Of a stretch of 64,000 nucleotides of DNA, positions 1 through 8,500 are shown piece after piece. A program made the translations under genes and the position numbers. The notes below the pieces were generated by a model that saw nothing but the letters and a program-made list of their open reading frames with translations, had not been told where the DNA came from and did not search any database. Location of the stretch: assembly GCA_034521715.1 (NCBI GenBank), contig JAXHLY010000004.1, forward strand, positions 62,001 to 126,000, written 5' to 3'. Positions within the stretch are counted from its first letter, which is position 1; each line of letters begins with the position of its first letter. This DNA is from Methylohalomonas sp034521715 (GTDB taxonomy: Bacteria > Pseudomonadota > Gammaproteobacteria > Methylohalomonadales > Methylohalomonadaceae).

Positions 1-56
1 TCATTGCCGTGCAGTTCGTGATCAACGGCGTCATCGATGTCTACAAGGGACTGTAA
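1..56 (+). CDS. 3' end of an upstream gene (MarC-like tail)
   Basis: An open frame enters from the left edge and ends at TAA (54-56), giving the last residues IAVQFVINGVIDVYKGL. This is a hydrophobic stretch with a short basic tail, resembling the last membrane helix of MarC-family inner-membrane proteins. Only 17 codons are present, so the family assignment is a weak resemblance. It lies 14 nt before glsA on the same strand, so the two may be cotranscribed. Confidence 0.35.
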   Translation, partial: IAVQFVINGVIDVYKGL

Positions 57-70
57 GCAATACGACAACA

Positions 71-982
71 ATGAACTATCAGGCTATTCTGGAAGAGATC
101 CATGAGGAGGTCAGGCCCCTGCTCGGCCAGGGCAAGGTTGCAGACTACATTCCTCCGCTGGCCGGACGTTCTCCTTACCATTTCGGCATGACACTGCGAA
201 CCGTCGACGGCGACGTTTACAGTGTGGGTGAAGCCCATGAACGTTTTTCCATTCAGAGCATTGCCAAGGCATTCAACCTGACCCGCGCCATACAGCTTGA
301 AGGCGATGCAGTCTGGAAACGCGTCGGCCGCGAGCCGTCCGGTACCGCCTTCAATTCACTCGGCCAACTCGAACTGGAAAAAGGGATGCCACGCAACCCG
401 TTCATCAACGCCGGCGCGCTGGTCGTTATGGACATCATCCTCAATCATACCGAGACCGGCGATGACCTGATCCTTGAACTCGTCCGCGATCTGACCGGCG
501 AACGATGGATCGATTATGACCTGTTCGTGGCCGAGGCCGAGCATGACACCGGACATCGTAACCGCGCGACGGCCTGGCTGCTGAAGACCTACGATAACCT
601 GTACAACCCGGTAGAACGCGTGCTCCAAGCCTACTTCCGGCTGTGTTCACTGGCGATGAATTGTGAAGAACTGGCCCGTGCCTTTCACTATCTCGCGGCA
701 GGCGGAGATTCAGCCAGCGGTGCGAGCGTTGCTACGGCACGCCAGGTCAAGCGTATTAATTCACTCATGCTGACCTGCGGCGTCTATGACGAGGCCGGCG
801 ACTTCGCCTACCGCATCGGCCTGCCCTGCAAGAGCGGCGTCGGTGGCGGCATCGTCGCCGTCATGCCGGGCCAGTTTGTCGCCACCGGCTGGTCGCCGGG
901 GCTCAGTGAAAAAGGCAATTCGCTGGCGGGTACGAAGGCACTGGAGTTGTTAACCACGAAGACACAGAGTTCAATTTTTTGA
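71..982 (+). CDS. glsA: Glutaminase (L-glutamine to L-glutamate + NH3)
   Basis: The 303-residue protein has the length and layout of bacterial serine-dependent glutaminases, which share the beta-lactamase-like fold and hydrolyse glutamine to glutamate and ammonia in the cytosol. The catalytic Ser-x-x-Lys is SIAK at residues 63-66. Other family signatures are EPSGTAFNSL, PRNPFINAGAL and the C-terminal KSGVGGGIVAVMPG. The start ATG follows closely on the stop of the upstream frame. The last residues (TTKTQSSIF) are less conserved, but total length is normal. The reading frame is intact. No regulatory site is evident. Confidence 0.95.
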   Translation: MNYQAILEEIHEEVRPLLGQGKVADYIPPLAGRSPYHFGMTLRTVDGDVYSVGEAHERFSIQSIAKAFNLTRAIQLEGDAVWKRVGREPSGTAFNSLGQLELEKGMPRNPFINAGALVVMDIILNHTETGDDLILELVRDLTGERWIDYDLFVAEAEHDTGHRNRATAWLLKTYDNLYNPVERVLQAYFRLCSLAMNCEELARAFHYLAAGGDSASGASVATARQVKRINSLMLTCGVYDEAGDFAYRIGLPCKSGVGGGIVAVMPGQFVATGWSPGLSEKGNSLAGTKALELLTTKTQSSIF

Positions 983-1076
983 ATTTATCAAATCTTTTTT
1001 CCAAGTAAGCCTTACAACCACGTTATCCAGCAAAATATCAGACAGGCGCTAGACGGCACATAACACAGGGCATTCA

Positions 1077-1191
1077 CATTGCTGTACGTGCCCTGCACAC
1101 CACCATGTACCAGAACGGCGTCTATCAGATACTGGAGGACGACGAACTACTGGTTCGCATGCTAGAGAGCACCATCAGCCATCTGCTGTAG
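1077..1191 (+). other. Gene remnant, unrecognised
   Basis: Between glsA and the next gene, one frame reads about 36 codons of plausible protein (ALHTTMYQNGVYQI, then LLVRMLESTISHLL) and ends at TAG, with no start codon or ribosome binding site. It looks like the tail of a lost gene. I do not recognise the family. The rest of 983-1245 holds nothing I can support. Confidence 0.25.
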
Positions 1192-1245
1192 CGTATCCAC
1201 CAGCTGAGGAGTGGCTATTGATCTCGGCCGAGCCCGTTGAGTGGT

Positions 1246-1440
1246 CTAGCGGTCAGCCTGAAAGATCAACCAGACGATGATCGCCAAACTGCCCAACAGG
1301 CCGACAACCACTCCGGTTGAGCCATAACCGTTGCTGACAAGCCCCATAGTCAGCATGCCGCCCAGCAGACCAACAAACCAGCCACAGATCAGGCCATTAA
1401 GATAGGCCAAGTAGCGTTGATGTTTGGTTTCCAAGTCCAT
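1246..1440 (-). CDS. Small two-helix membrane protein, hypothetical
   Basis: From the internal ATG the product is 64 residues (MDLETKHQRYLAYLNGL...) with two hydrophobic segments, GWFVGLLGGMLTMGLV and VVVGLLGSLAIIVWLIF. This suggests a small inner-membrane protein. The frame can be extended upstream to 1620, but that part is not protein-like. No convincing Shine-Dalgarno is seen on this strand. It lies convergent with glsA. No function is assigned, and it may be spurious. Confidence 0.35.
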   Translation of the reverse strand: MDLETKHQRYLAYLNGLICGWFVGLLGGMLTMGLVSNGYGSTGVVVGLLGSLAIIVWLIFQADR

Positions 1441-1620
1441 GCTAAGGAGTATAGACCAATGCAGAGTATGATCCGCCCGCGCTGCCAAGACCACTGCTAT
1501 ACTGAGCGAGTGACGCCTATTGTCCGCAACAATAAGACGGTATTCAAGGGCAGTGGCAGCACTCAGTGTTTCAGTATCTGAGTGGTATCCACGAAAAACA
1601 AGCGATATAAATCTCGTCAC

Positions 1621-1939
1621 TCATCGGATGAAATGCCGATGCATCAGTATGACGGTCACGGTCTGGTTTGTGATGCTAATATGCAAGTGTGGCTGGCGTT
1701 AGAATATTTGCATCATAGTCATTCGCTACTACTGGTGATTTTGATGATGTCGGGCTATGCAACCATTAAACCACCTACTTGACTTTATCACCCTAGCATA
1801 AGCTTATGCTGGCATGTCGTAAGCCAGTACCAGTATCCAGTCAATTGCAAGACCGCCAGCGGCGATTTCGAAGGACGGTTTCCTGTCCTTTGCGTTCATT
1901 CGCGGACCCATTAAAATTAATGACACTAAATATGCATCT
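1621..1939. other. Gene-poor spacer downstream of metE
   Basis: Only short, unconvincing frames are present. An AAGGAC...GTCCTT inverted repeat near 1873-1891 could be a weak hairpin behind metE. The phrase GCGTTCATTCGCGGAC (about 1890-1905) recurs in the 41.2-41.5 kb repeat region. Nothing else is recognised. Confidence 0.4.
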
Positions 1940-4231
1940 TCAATGCGTCCCGGTATTCTGATCCCTGGTCAGCAGCTTCTGACGCAGCTGTTTCGCCGCC
2001 GCGACCAGGTTCTCGAGATTGGTCTCGATCTCGTCCCAGCCGCGCGTCTTCAGGCCACAGTCGGGATTGGCCCAAAGCCTGTCGGCGGGCACCACCTTCA
2101 GGGTCTTCTCCAGCAGTTCGATCATTTCCTGCAGCGGCACGGTACGCGGTGAATGGATATCCCAGACGCCCGGTCCTATCGCATTCGGATAACTGAAGTT
2201 CTCGAAGGCCTGTAACAATTCACCATTGGAACGTGCGTTCTCGAGCGTAATCACGTCGGCATCCATCGCGGTGATGGCCGCGAGAATATCCTCAAACTCT
2301 GCATAGCACATGTGTGTGTGAATTTGCGTGTCATCGGCGACACCCGCGGTGGCGAGCCTGAAGGATTCAACTGCCCAGTCAAGATAGGCGCCCTGCTCCG
2401 CCTGTTTCAGTGGCAGGCCTTCACGCAGCGCCGGTTCGTCAACCTGGATCACCTTGATGCCGTCTGCTTCCAGATCCGCCACTTCGTCACGGATGGCCAT
2501 TGCAATCTGTTTACAGGTTTCCGATCGCGGCTGATCATCGCGCACGAACGACCACTGCAGGATGGTCACCGGCCCGGTCAGCATGCCCTTGACCGGCCGC
2601 TGCGTCAGCGACTGGGCGTAATTGATCCAGTCGGTGGTCATCGCCTGCGGCCGGTGCACGTCACCAAAGATGACCGGCGGCTTGACGCAACGCGAACCGT
2701 AGCTCTGCACCCAGCCGTTGCGGGTCGCGAGCATGCCCTCGAGCTGTTCACCGAAATACTCGACCATATCATTGCGTTCCGGCTCGCCGTGTACCAGCAC
2801 GTCGAGACCAAGCGCATCCTGGCGTTCGATGACGTTTCTGATCTCCGCCTGCATGGCATCGCGATAGGTCTTCTCGTCACTGCGGCCATGCCTGAAATCG
2901 GCGCGTGCCTTGCGAATCTCTTGCGTCTGCGGAAATGAGCCAATGGTGGTCGTCGGCATCAGCGGCAAACCGAGTGCCTTTACCTGGGCCCGCGAACGCT
3001 CACTGAAATCACTGACGCGGTTTGTCATCTTCGACGTGATCGATTCCATGCGCCGCTCAACATCGGCCCGGTGCACGCGTTTCGAGGCCGCGCGTGCGGC
3101 ATGCGCGGCAACATCGTCACGCGCGGCAATGCTGATGCCGCGGCGGCCCTGTTCCAGCGCCGTTTTCAGCAGCGCCAGTTCATCCAGCTTTTGCCGGGCA
3201 AACGCCAGCCAGGATCGGATTTCATCGTCGAGATCGATCTCGTTATCGCGATCGATCGGCACATGCAGCAGTGAACACGACGGCGCCAGCCACAGACGTT
3301 CGCCGAGTTGCTGTTGCAGTGGCTCCAGTTCATCCAGCAGCTGCACGAGATTGGCGCGCCAGATATTGCGGCCGTCGATGACGCCCAGCGACAGCACGCG
3401 ATCGGCCGGCCAGTCGCGCATCAGCTGTTCAACTTCCTGCGGCGCGTGTGTCACGTCGACATGCACACCGGCAACCGGCAATTGTTTTACCAGATCGAGG
3501 TTGTCACCAAAACCGGCGAAATAATTCGCCAGAAGAATGTTCACGCTGACGTCACCGAATGCCTGATAGGCCGTGCGATATGCCTGCTGCCACTCGCTTT
3601 CAAGATCGAGGGCCAGGCACGGTTCGTCGAGCTGTACCCAGTCGACACCCATGCCGGCCAGGCGATCGAGAATATCGGCGTATACGGGCAGTAACCTGTC
3701 CAGCAGTTCAAGGCGGCTGGCGCCGTTGCGGCCCTTGCCGAGATACAGGTAACTCACCGGCCCGACCAGTACCGGCTTGACTCTGTGGCCGGCGGCCTGT
3801 GCCGCTGCGACTTCGTCGAACAGTTTGTCACTGAGAATACGGAATTCCTGATCCGGTTCGAATTCCGGCACCAGATAGTGATAATTGGTGTCGAACCACT
3901 TGGTCATTTCGCAGGCCGGCTGGTCGGCATCGCCACGCGCCATGCGGAAATACAGATCCAGGCCGCTATCCTTTTGCCCGGCAAAGCGCGGCGGTATCAC
4001 GCCCAGCAGCTGGGACATGTCCAGCATGTGGTCATACAGGGAAAAATCATTCACCGGGATCAAATCGAGACCGGCATCGGCCTGGTCGCGCCAGCGTGAC
4101 GCGCGCAGTTCGCTGGTGTTCTCGAACAGGGTCTGTTCATCGAGATCACCGCGCCAGAACTGTTCCAGTTGCTGTTTCAGTTCGCGGCGGGGGCCGATTC
4201 TCGGATAGCCGAGATTATGGACAGTCGGCAT
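1940..4231 (-). CDS. metE: Cobalamin-independent methionine synthase
   Basis: 5-methyltetrahydropteroyltriglutamate-homocysteine methyltransferase: it transfers the methyl group of 5-methyl-H4PteGlu(n) to homocysteine, the last step of methionine synthesis in the cytosol. The 763 residues form the expected two-barrel protein. The start MPTVHNLGYPRIGPRRELK is canonical. The C-terminal barrel carries the zinc and homocysteine site: HTHMCYAEF gives the His-x-Cys pair and NPDCGLKTRG the second Cys. The family motif VHGEPERNDMVEYF is present. The gene is divergent from metR with two MetR-like boxes between them, so activation by MetR with homocysteine is expected. The frame is intact. Confidence 0.97.
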   Translation of the reverse strand: MPTVHNLGYPRIGPRRELKQQLEQFWRGDLDEQTLFENTSELRASRWRDQADAGLDLIPVNDFSLYDHMLDMSQLLGVIPPRFAGQKDSGLDLYFRMARGDADQPACEMTKWFDTNYHYLVPEFEPDQEFRILSDKLFDEVAAAQAAGHRVKPVLVGPVSYLYLGKGRNGASRLELLDRLLPVYADILDRLAGMGVDWVQLDEPCLALDLESEWQQAYRTAYQAFGDVSVNILLANYFAGFGDNLDLVKQLPVAGVHVDVTHAPQEVEQLMRDWPADRVLSLGVIDGRNIWRANLVQLLDELEPLQQQLGERLWLAPSCSLLHVPIDRDNEIDLDDEIRSWLAFARQKLDELALLKTALEQGRRGISIAARDDVAAHAARAASKRVHRADVERRMESITSKMTNRVSDFSERSRAQVKALGLPLMPTTTIGSFPQTQEIRKARADFRHGRSDEKTYRDAMQAEIRNVIERQDALGLDVLVHGEPERNDMVEYFGEQLEGMLATRNGWVQSYGSRCVKPPVIFGDVHRPQAMTTDWINYAQSLTQRPVKGMLTGPVTILQWSFVRDDQPRSETCKQIAMAIRDEVADLEADGIKVIQVDEPALREGLPLKQAEQGAYLDWAVESFRLATAGVADDTQIHTHMCYAEFEDILAAITAMDADVITLENARSNGELLQAFENFSYPNAIGPGVWDIHSPRTVPLQEMIELLEKTLKVVPADRLWANPDCGLKTRGWDEIETNLENLVAAAKQLRQKLLTRDQNTGTH

Positions 4232-4296
4232 TCATGTCTCCTTGATGTAATTAGATGCAAATTTCAGGTGGGCACAGCATGCATCGCGTGCTAGTA

Positions 4297-4340
4297 TGAA
4301 TCAAATTCTTTATTTTTTAGTCTATAGTGAAAACAATTCA
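4297..4340. promoter_or_regulatory. Two MetR-type operator boxes between metE and metR
   Basis: MetR of enterobacteria binds TGAA-N5-TTCA. The sequence at 4328-4340 is TGAAAACAATTCA, an exact match, and its last base is the A of the metR ATG. At 4297-4309 TGAATCAAATTCT matches except for the final base. The two boxes start 31 bp apart, about three helical turns. The position fits activation of metE and autorepression of metR. The sites are seen in sequence; binding is inferred. Confidence 0.6.
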
Positions 4341-5314
4341 TGAATGAAGTCCATCAACGGGCGAACCTGGAACTGCGCCACCTGCGTACCCTGCTGGCGA
4401 TACGGGATACGGGCACGATTGCCGCCGCCGCCAAACGCCTGCACCTGACCCAGTCGGCGCTGTCGCACCAGCTCAAGACCCTGGAAAACCAGCTCGGCAG
4501 CCCGATCCTGACACGCCACAAGCGCCGCGAACTGCGTTTTACCGCCGCCGGCCAGCGCCTGCTGCAGCTGGCCGGTGACATTCTGCCGCGCATTGATAAT
4601 GCCGAGCGCGATATCCGCGATCTGGCCGGCGGCAACCGCGGCCGGCTGCATATCGCCATCGAGTGCCACAGCTGCTTCGATTGGCTGCTGCCGGCCATGG
4701 ACAGCTATCGCGAGCAATGGCCGCAGATCGAGCTGGACCTGTCACTGGCCTACAGCCTGGATCCGCTGCCGGCATTACTGGACGGCATGATCGACATGGT
4801 GATCACCTCGGACCCGACGACCCATGCCGGTGTCGCCTACCAGCCGCTGTTCCGCTACCAGTCGGTGCTGGTGATGGCCAGCGATCACCGGCTGCGCGAA
4901 CGCGAGGCCATCGAGCCCGGCGATCTGGCCGGTGAAACCCTGCTCACCTACCCCGTGGCCCGCCAGCGGCTCGACGTATTCCGGCATTTCCTTGAACCGG
5001 CCGGCGTCGAGGTGGGCGCCGTGCGCACCGCCGAACTCACCTCGATGATCGTGCAGCTGGTGGCCAGCCGCCGCGGCGTCGCCGTGCTGCCGGCCTGGGC
5101 CATCGACAAGTATCTGCGCAGTGACTACGTCATGACCCGCCCGCTGTCGCCACCGGCACCCGGCAACGGGCCAAAAGGCCTGTGGAGTACGCTGTATACC
5201 GCAGTCCGCCGGGAGCAAAGCACCCTGCCGTATATGGAAGCCTTCACCGAACTCGCCCGCAACCTGACCCACGGACAACTTGACGGCATCGAGCCGGTCA
5301 ACGCCGCCGCCTGA
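4340..5314 (+). CDS. metR: LysR-type regulator of methionine genes
   Basis: The 324-residue LysR-family protein has an N-terminal winged helix-turn-helix (LRHLRTLLAIRDTGTIAAAA, then LTQSALSHQLKTLENQLG) and a C-terminal periplasmic-binding-like effector domain. The sequence and its divergent placement next to metE identify it as MetR, which senses homocysteine. The N-terminus is about eight residues longer than the enterobacterial protein, but no alternative start codon lies between. No strong Shine-Dalgarno is visible because an operator overlaps the start. Confidence 0.92.
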   Translation: MNEVHQRANLELRHLRTLLAIRDTGTIAAAAKRLHLTQSALSHQLKTLENQLGSPILTRHKRRELRFTAAGQRLLQLAGDILPRIDNAERDIRDLAGGNRGRLHIAIECHSCFDWLLPAMDSYREQWPQIELDLSLAYSLDPLPALLDGMIDMVITSDPTTHAGVAYQPLFRYQSVLVMASDHRLREREAIEPGDLAGETLLTYPVARQRLDVFRHFLEPAGVEVGAVRTAELTSMIVQLVASRRGVAVLPAWAIDKYLRSDYVMTRPLSPPAPGNGPKGLWSTLYTAVRREQSTLPYMEAFTELARNLTHGQLDGIEPVNAAA

Positions 5315-5371
5315 ATTTCATGCTGCAGCGCTCAGCCGCGCCGTTACGGCATCCGCTGTTTTACCCCCAGG

Positions 5372-5380
5372 TTATCCACA
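5372..5380 (+). promoter_or_regulatory. DnaA box upstream of nrdA
   Basis: TTATCCACA matches the DnaA-box consensus exactly and lies about 60 bp upstream of the predicted nrdA -35 element. In E. coli, DnaA binds boxes upstream of nrdAB and links dNTP supply to replication. The same role is inferred here. A single 9-mer can also occur by chance. Confidence 0.5.
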
Positions 5381-5409
5381 GTTTTCGAGCAGCTTTCCCG
5401 CCGTTCAAT

Positions 5410-5457
5410 CCACAACATGATGTGGTTTTAATGTTCCTTGACCCCCATTGGTTGTGG
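5410..5457. promoter_or_regulatory. Tandem NrdR-like boxes
   Basis: CCACAACATGATGTGG (5410-5425) matches the 16-bp NrdR consensus acaCwAtATaTwGtgt at about 12 positions. CCCCCATTGGTTGTGG (5442-5457), exactly 32 bp further on, matches at about 9. Pairs of NrdR boxes spaced by about three turns are the usual arrangement upstream of nrd operons. The second box overlaps the predicted -35 element, which fits repression by NrdR-ATP/dATP. No nrdR gene lies in this window. Confidence 0.5.
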
Positions 5458-5466
5458 TGCTATACA
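5438..5466 (+). promoter_or_regulatory. Predicted sigma70 promoter of nrdA
   Basis: TTGACC (5438-5443), 17 nt spacer, TATACA (5461-5466). Just downstream, CTACCG-CTAA-CGGTAG (5472-5487) is a perfect inverted repeat near the expected transcript start and could form a 5' hairpin or an operator. AGGAGG at 5562-5567 precedes the nrdA ATG. Confidence 0.5.
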
Positions 5467-5571
5467 TTTCACTACCGCTAACGGTAGCGAAACCCCCTCG
5501 ATTCGCCGTGGCCGATCATCAAGGCGATCAAGGGATTGTGAAATGTTGCTGTACTTGTTTCAGGAGGGTCC

Positions 5572-8500
5572 ATGGAGGCCGCCAAACTAGAAGAACAAAG
5601 CCCGGAAAAGGCCCAGGAAAACCAGGTCGCCCTTGAAAAAACGGCGCACGAAGTCGCCGCCGAAATCACCCTGCACCAGCCGGGGGAATACAAGGTCATC
5701 CGCCGCAACGGCAAGGTAACCAGCTTCGATCCCAACAAGATCAGTGTCGCCATGACCAAGGCTTTTCTCGAGGTCGAGGGCGGCACGGCCGCGGCATCGA
5801 AACGCATTCATGAAAAGGTCACCGAACTGACCCAGCAGGTGGTCAACAATGTGACCCGGCGCCTGTCCGGCGGCGGCACGGTCCATATCGAGGACATCCA
5901 GGACCAGGTCGAACTGTCACTGATGCGCGCCGGCGAACAGAAGGTCGCCCGCGCCTATGTCATCTACCGCGAGGCCCGCGCCCGCGAGCGCGCCGAAAAA
6001 GACGTCAAGAAAAACAAGACCGCCCGTAGCAGCGAGACCCAGGCGACCGCCATCAACGTCACTCTGGCAGACGGCTCCACCCGGCCGCTGGACGTCGAAC
6101 GCATGCAGGCGATCGTCCGCGAGGCCTGCCGCGACCTGACCGAGGTCGACGGCGAACGCATCATCAAGGAAACCCTGCGCAACCTGTTCGACGGCATCGC
6201 CGAGAAGGACGTCAATCACGGCCTGGTCATGAGCGCGCGCACGCTCATCGAGAAGGAACCGAACTATTCCTACGTCGCCGCCGGCCTGCTGCTCGACGGC
6301 CTGCGCCGCGAGGCGCTGACGTTTGTCGAGAACAAGCACACCGAGGCCACGCAGGCGGAAATGACCGGGCTGTATCCGGCCTACTTCGCCAGGTACATCA
6401 GGCGCGGCGCCGAACTCGAGCTGCTCGATGCCGAGTTGACGCGTTATGACCTCGACCGGCTCGGCCAGGCGCTGAAACCGGAACGCGATCTGCAGTTCGC
6501 CTACCTCGGCCTGCAGACGCTGTACGATCGTTATTTCATTCATTCCAACGGCACGCGTTTCGAACTGCCGCAGGCATTCTTCATGCGCGTCGCCATGGGT
6601 CTGGCAATCAACGAGATCGATCGCGAGGCGCGCGCCATCGAGTTCTATGAACTGCTGTCGTCATTCGACTTCATGAGTTCGACGCCGACGCTGTTCAACT
6701 CCGGCACGTTGAGACCGCAGCTGTCGAGCTGTTACCTGACCACCGTGCCGGATGATCTCGACGGCATTTTCAGCGCCATTAAAGATGACGCCCTGCTGTC
6801 GAAATACGCCGGCGGTCTTGGCAACGACTGGAGCCGCGTGCGCGCCATGGGCGCCCACATCAAGGGCACCAACGGCAAGTCGCAGGGCGTGGTGCCGTTC
6901 CTGAAAGTCGCCAACGATACGGCGGTAGCTGTGAATCAGTGTTTCGCGCCGGATACCACGGTGTTCACCGCCGACGGCATCAGGGCAATCAAGGACATCA
7001 AAGTCGGCGACCTGGTCCTGGGCCAGCGCGGCCAGTATCGCGAAGTCACTGATCGCCTGCCCTACAACCAGACCGACGGAATGGTGGAAATCCGCGCCAA
7101 GCATGCGCTGAAACCGTTCAAGGTCACTGCCGGCCATCCGCTGTGGGCACTGAAAGGCGTGCCCATGGAACAGTCCGGCGAACGCACTCTGCGCGCGCTC
7201 GAAAGCGGCAGGCTGCAACCGGCCTGGACCGAGGCCGGCGATCTGGAACCGGGCGACTATGTCGCCCAGGTCATTCCCCAGGAAACCATCCCGGTACCCG
7301 GTTTCAGCGACGACGACGCACGCCTGTACGGCATCCTGCTCGGCGACGGTCATCTGTCAAAAGATGGCCAGCAATGGGGGGTGTCCGGTCATCCGGAACG
7401 CGACGCACATATGCAATTCGTCCGTGCCTATCTGGAGCAGCGTGGCATTCATTACTGGGAAAGCGCCCGCGGCGAGACCTACGCCCAGATTCACTGGGCC
7501 GCCGGTCGCGGTGTGCTGCGCGATGCCACCACCGGCCGCATCACCGGCGCCGGCGCACCGACGCTGCCGTTCGCGTATGACGACATCTACGACGGCCAGC
7601 ACAACAAGCGTATTACCCGCCGGTTTTCGCACCTGCCGCGTTCGCAGACCCTGAACCTGATCCGTGGCCTGCTGGAAACCGACGGCGGCGTCAGCCGCGA
7701 CAAGGAGATCTATTTCACCAATACCTCACAGGAACTGACCGAGGGCCTGCGTTATCAGTTGCTGCGCCTCGGTATTCCCTGCGCCGGCCAGTACCGCGAA
7801 CGCCAGCAGACGCATACGGGTACCCGCAGCGACGGCAGCGAGATCCGTTTCACCGGCACGGTCAACGCCTATGACCTGCGCATCCCGGCGCTGCCCGAGG
7901 TCGCAGAACCGGTGGACTGCAAGCCGATCAAGAAGCGCAACTGGATCACCTGGAACGGCTGGCTGTTCACCCGTGTACGCGCGGTCAAGGCCATCGACCC
8001 GGTGCCGTTCGTCTACGATCTCAAGGTCGAGGGCGATGAATCGTACATGACCACCGCGGCACTGGCGCACAACGGCGGCAAGCGCAAGGGTGCGATGTGC
8101 GCCTACCTCGAAACCTGGCATCTGGATATCGAGGAGTTCATCGAACTGCGCAAGAACACCGGTGACGATCGCCGGCGCACGCACGACATGAACACGGCCA
8201 ACTGGATCCCGGACCTGTTCATGAAACGTGTCAGCGAGGAAGGTGAATGGACCCTGTTCTCGCCCAACGAAGTGCCGGACCTGCACGACCTGTACGGCAA
8301 GGAGTTCGAACAGCGTTATGCCGAATACGAGGCCAAGGCCGATCGCGGCGAGATCAGGAACTTCAAACGCATGAAGGCCGCCGATCTGTGGCGCAAGATG
8401 CTGTCGATGCTGTACGAGACCGGTCACCCGTGGATGGCCTTCAAGGACCCGTGCAACCTGCGTTCGCCGCAGCAGCATACCGGTGTCGTGCATTCATCGA

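Noticed and set aside
1520..1782. Short rightward ORFs near 1.5-1.8 kb
   Set aside because: They overlap each other in different frames and have no recognisable domain or ribosome binding site.
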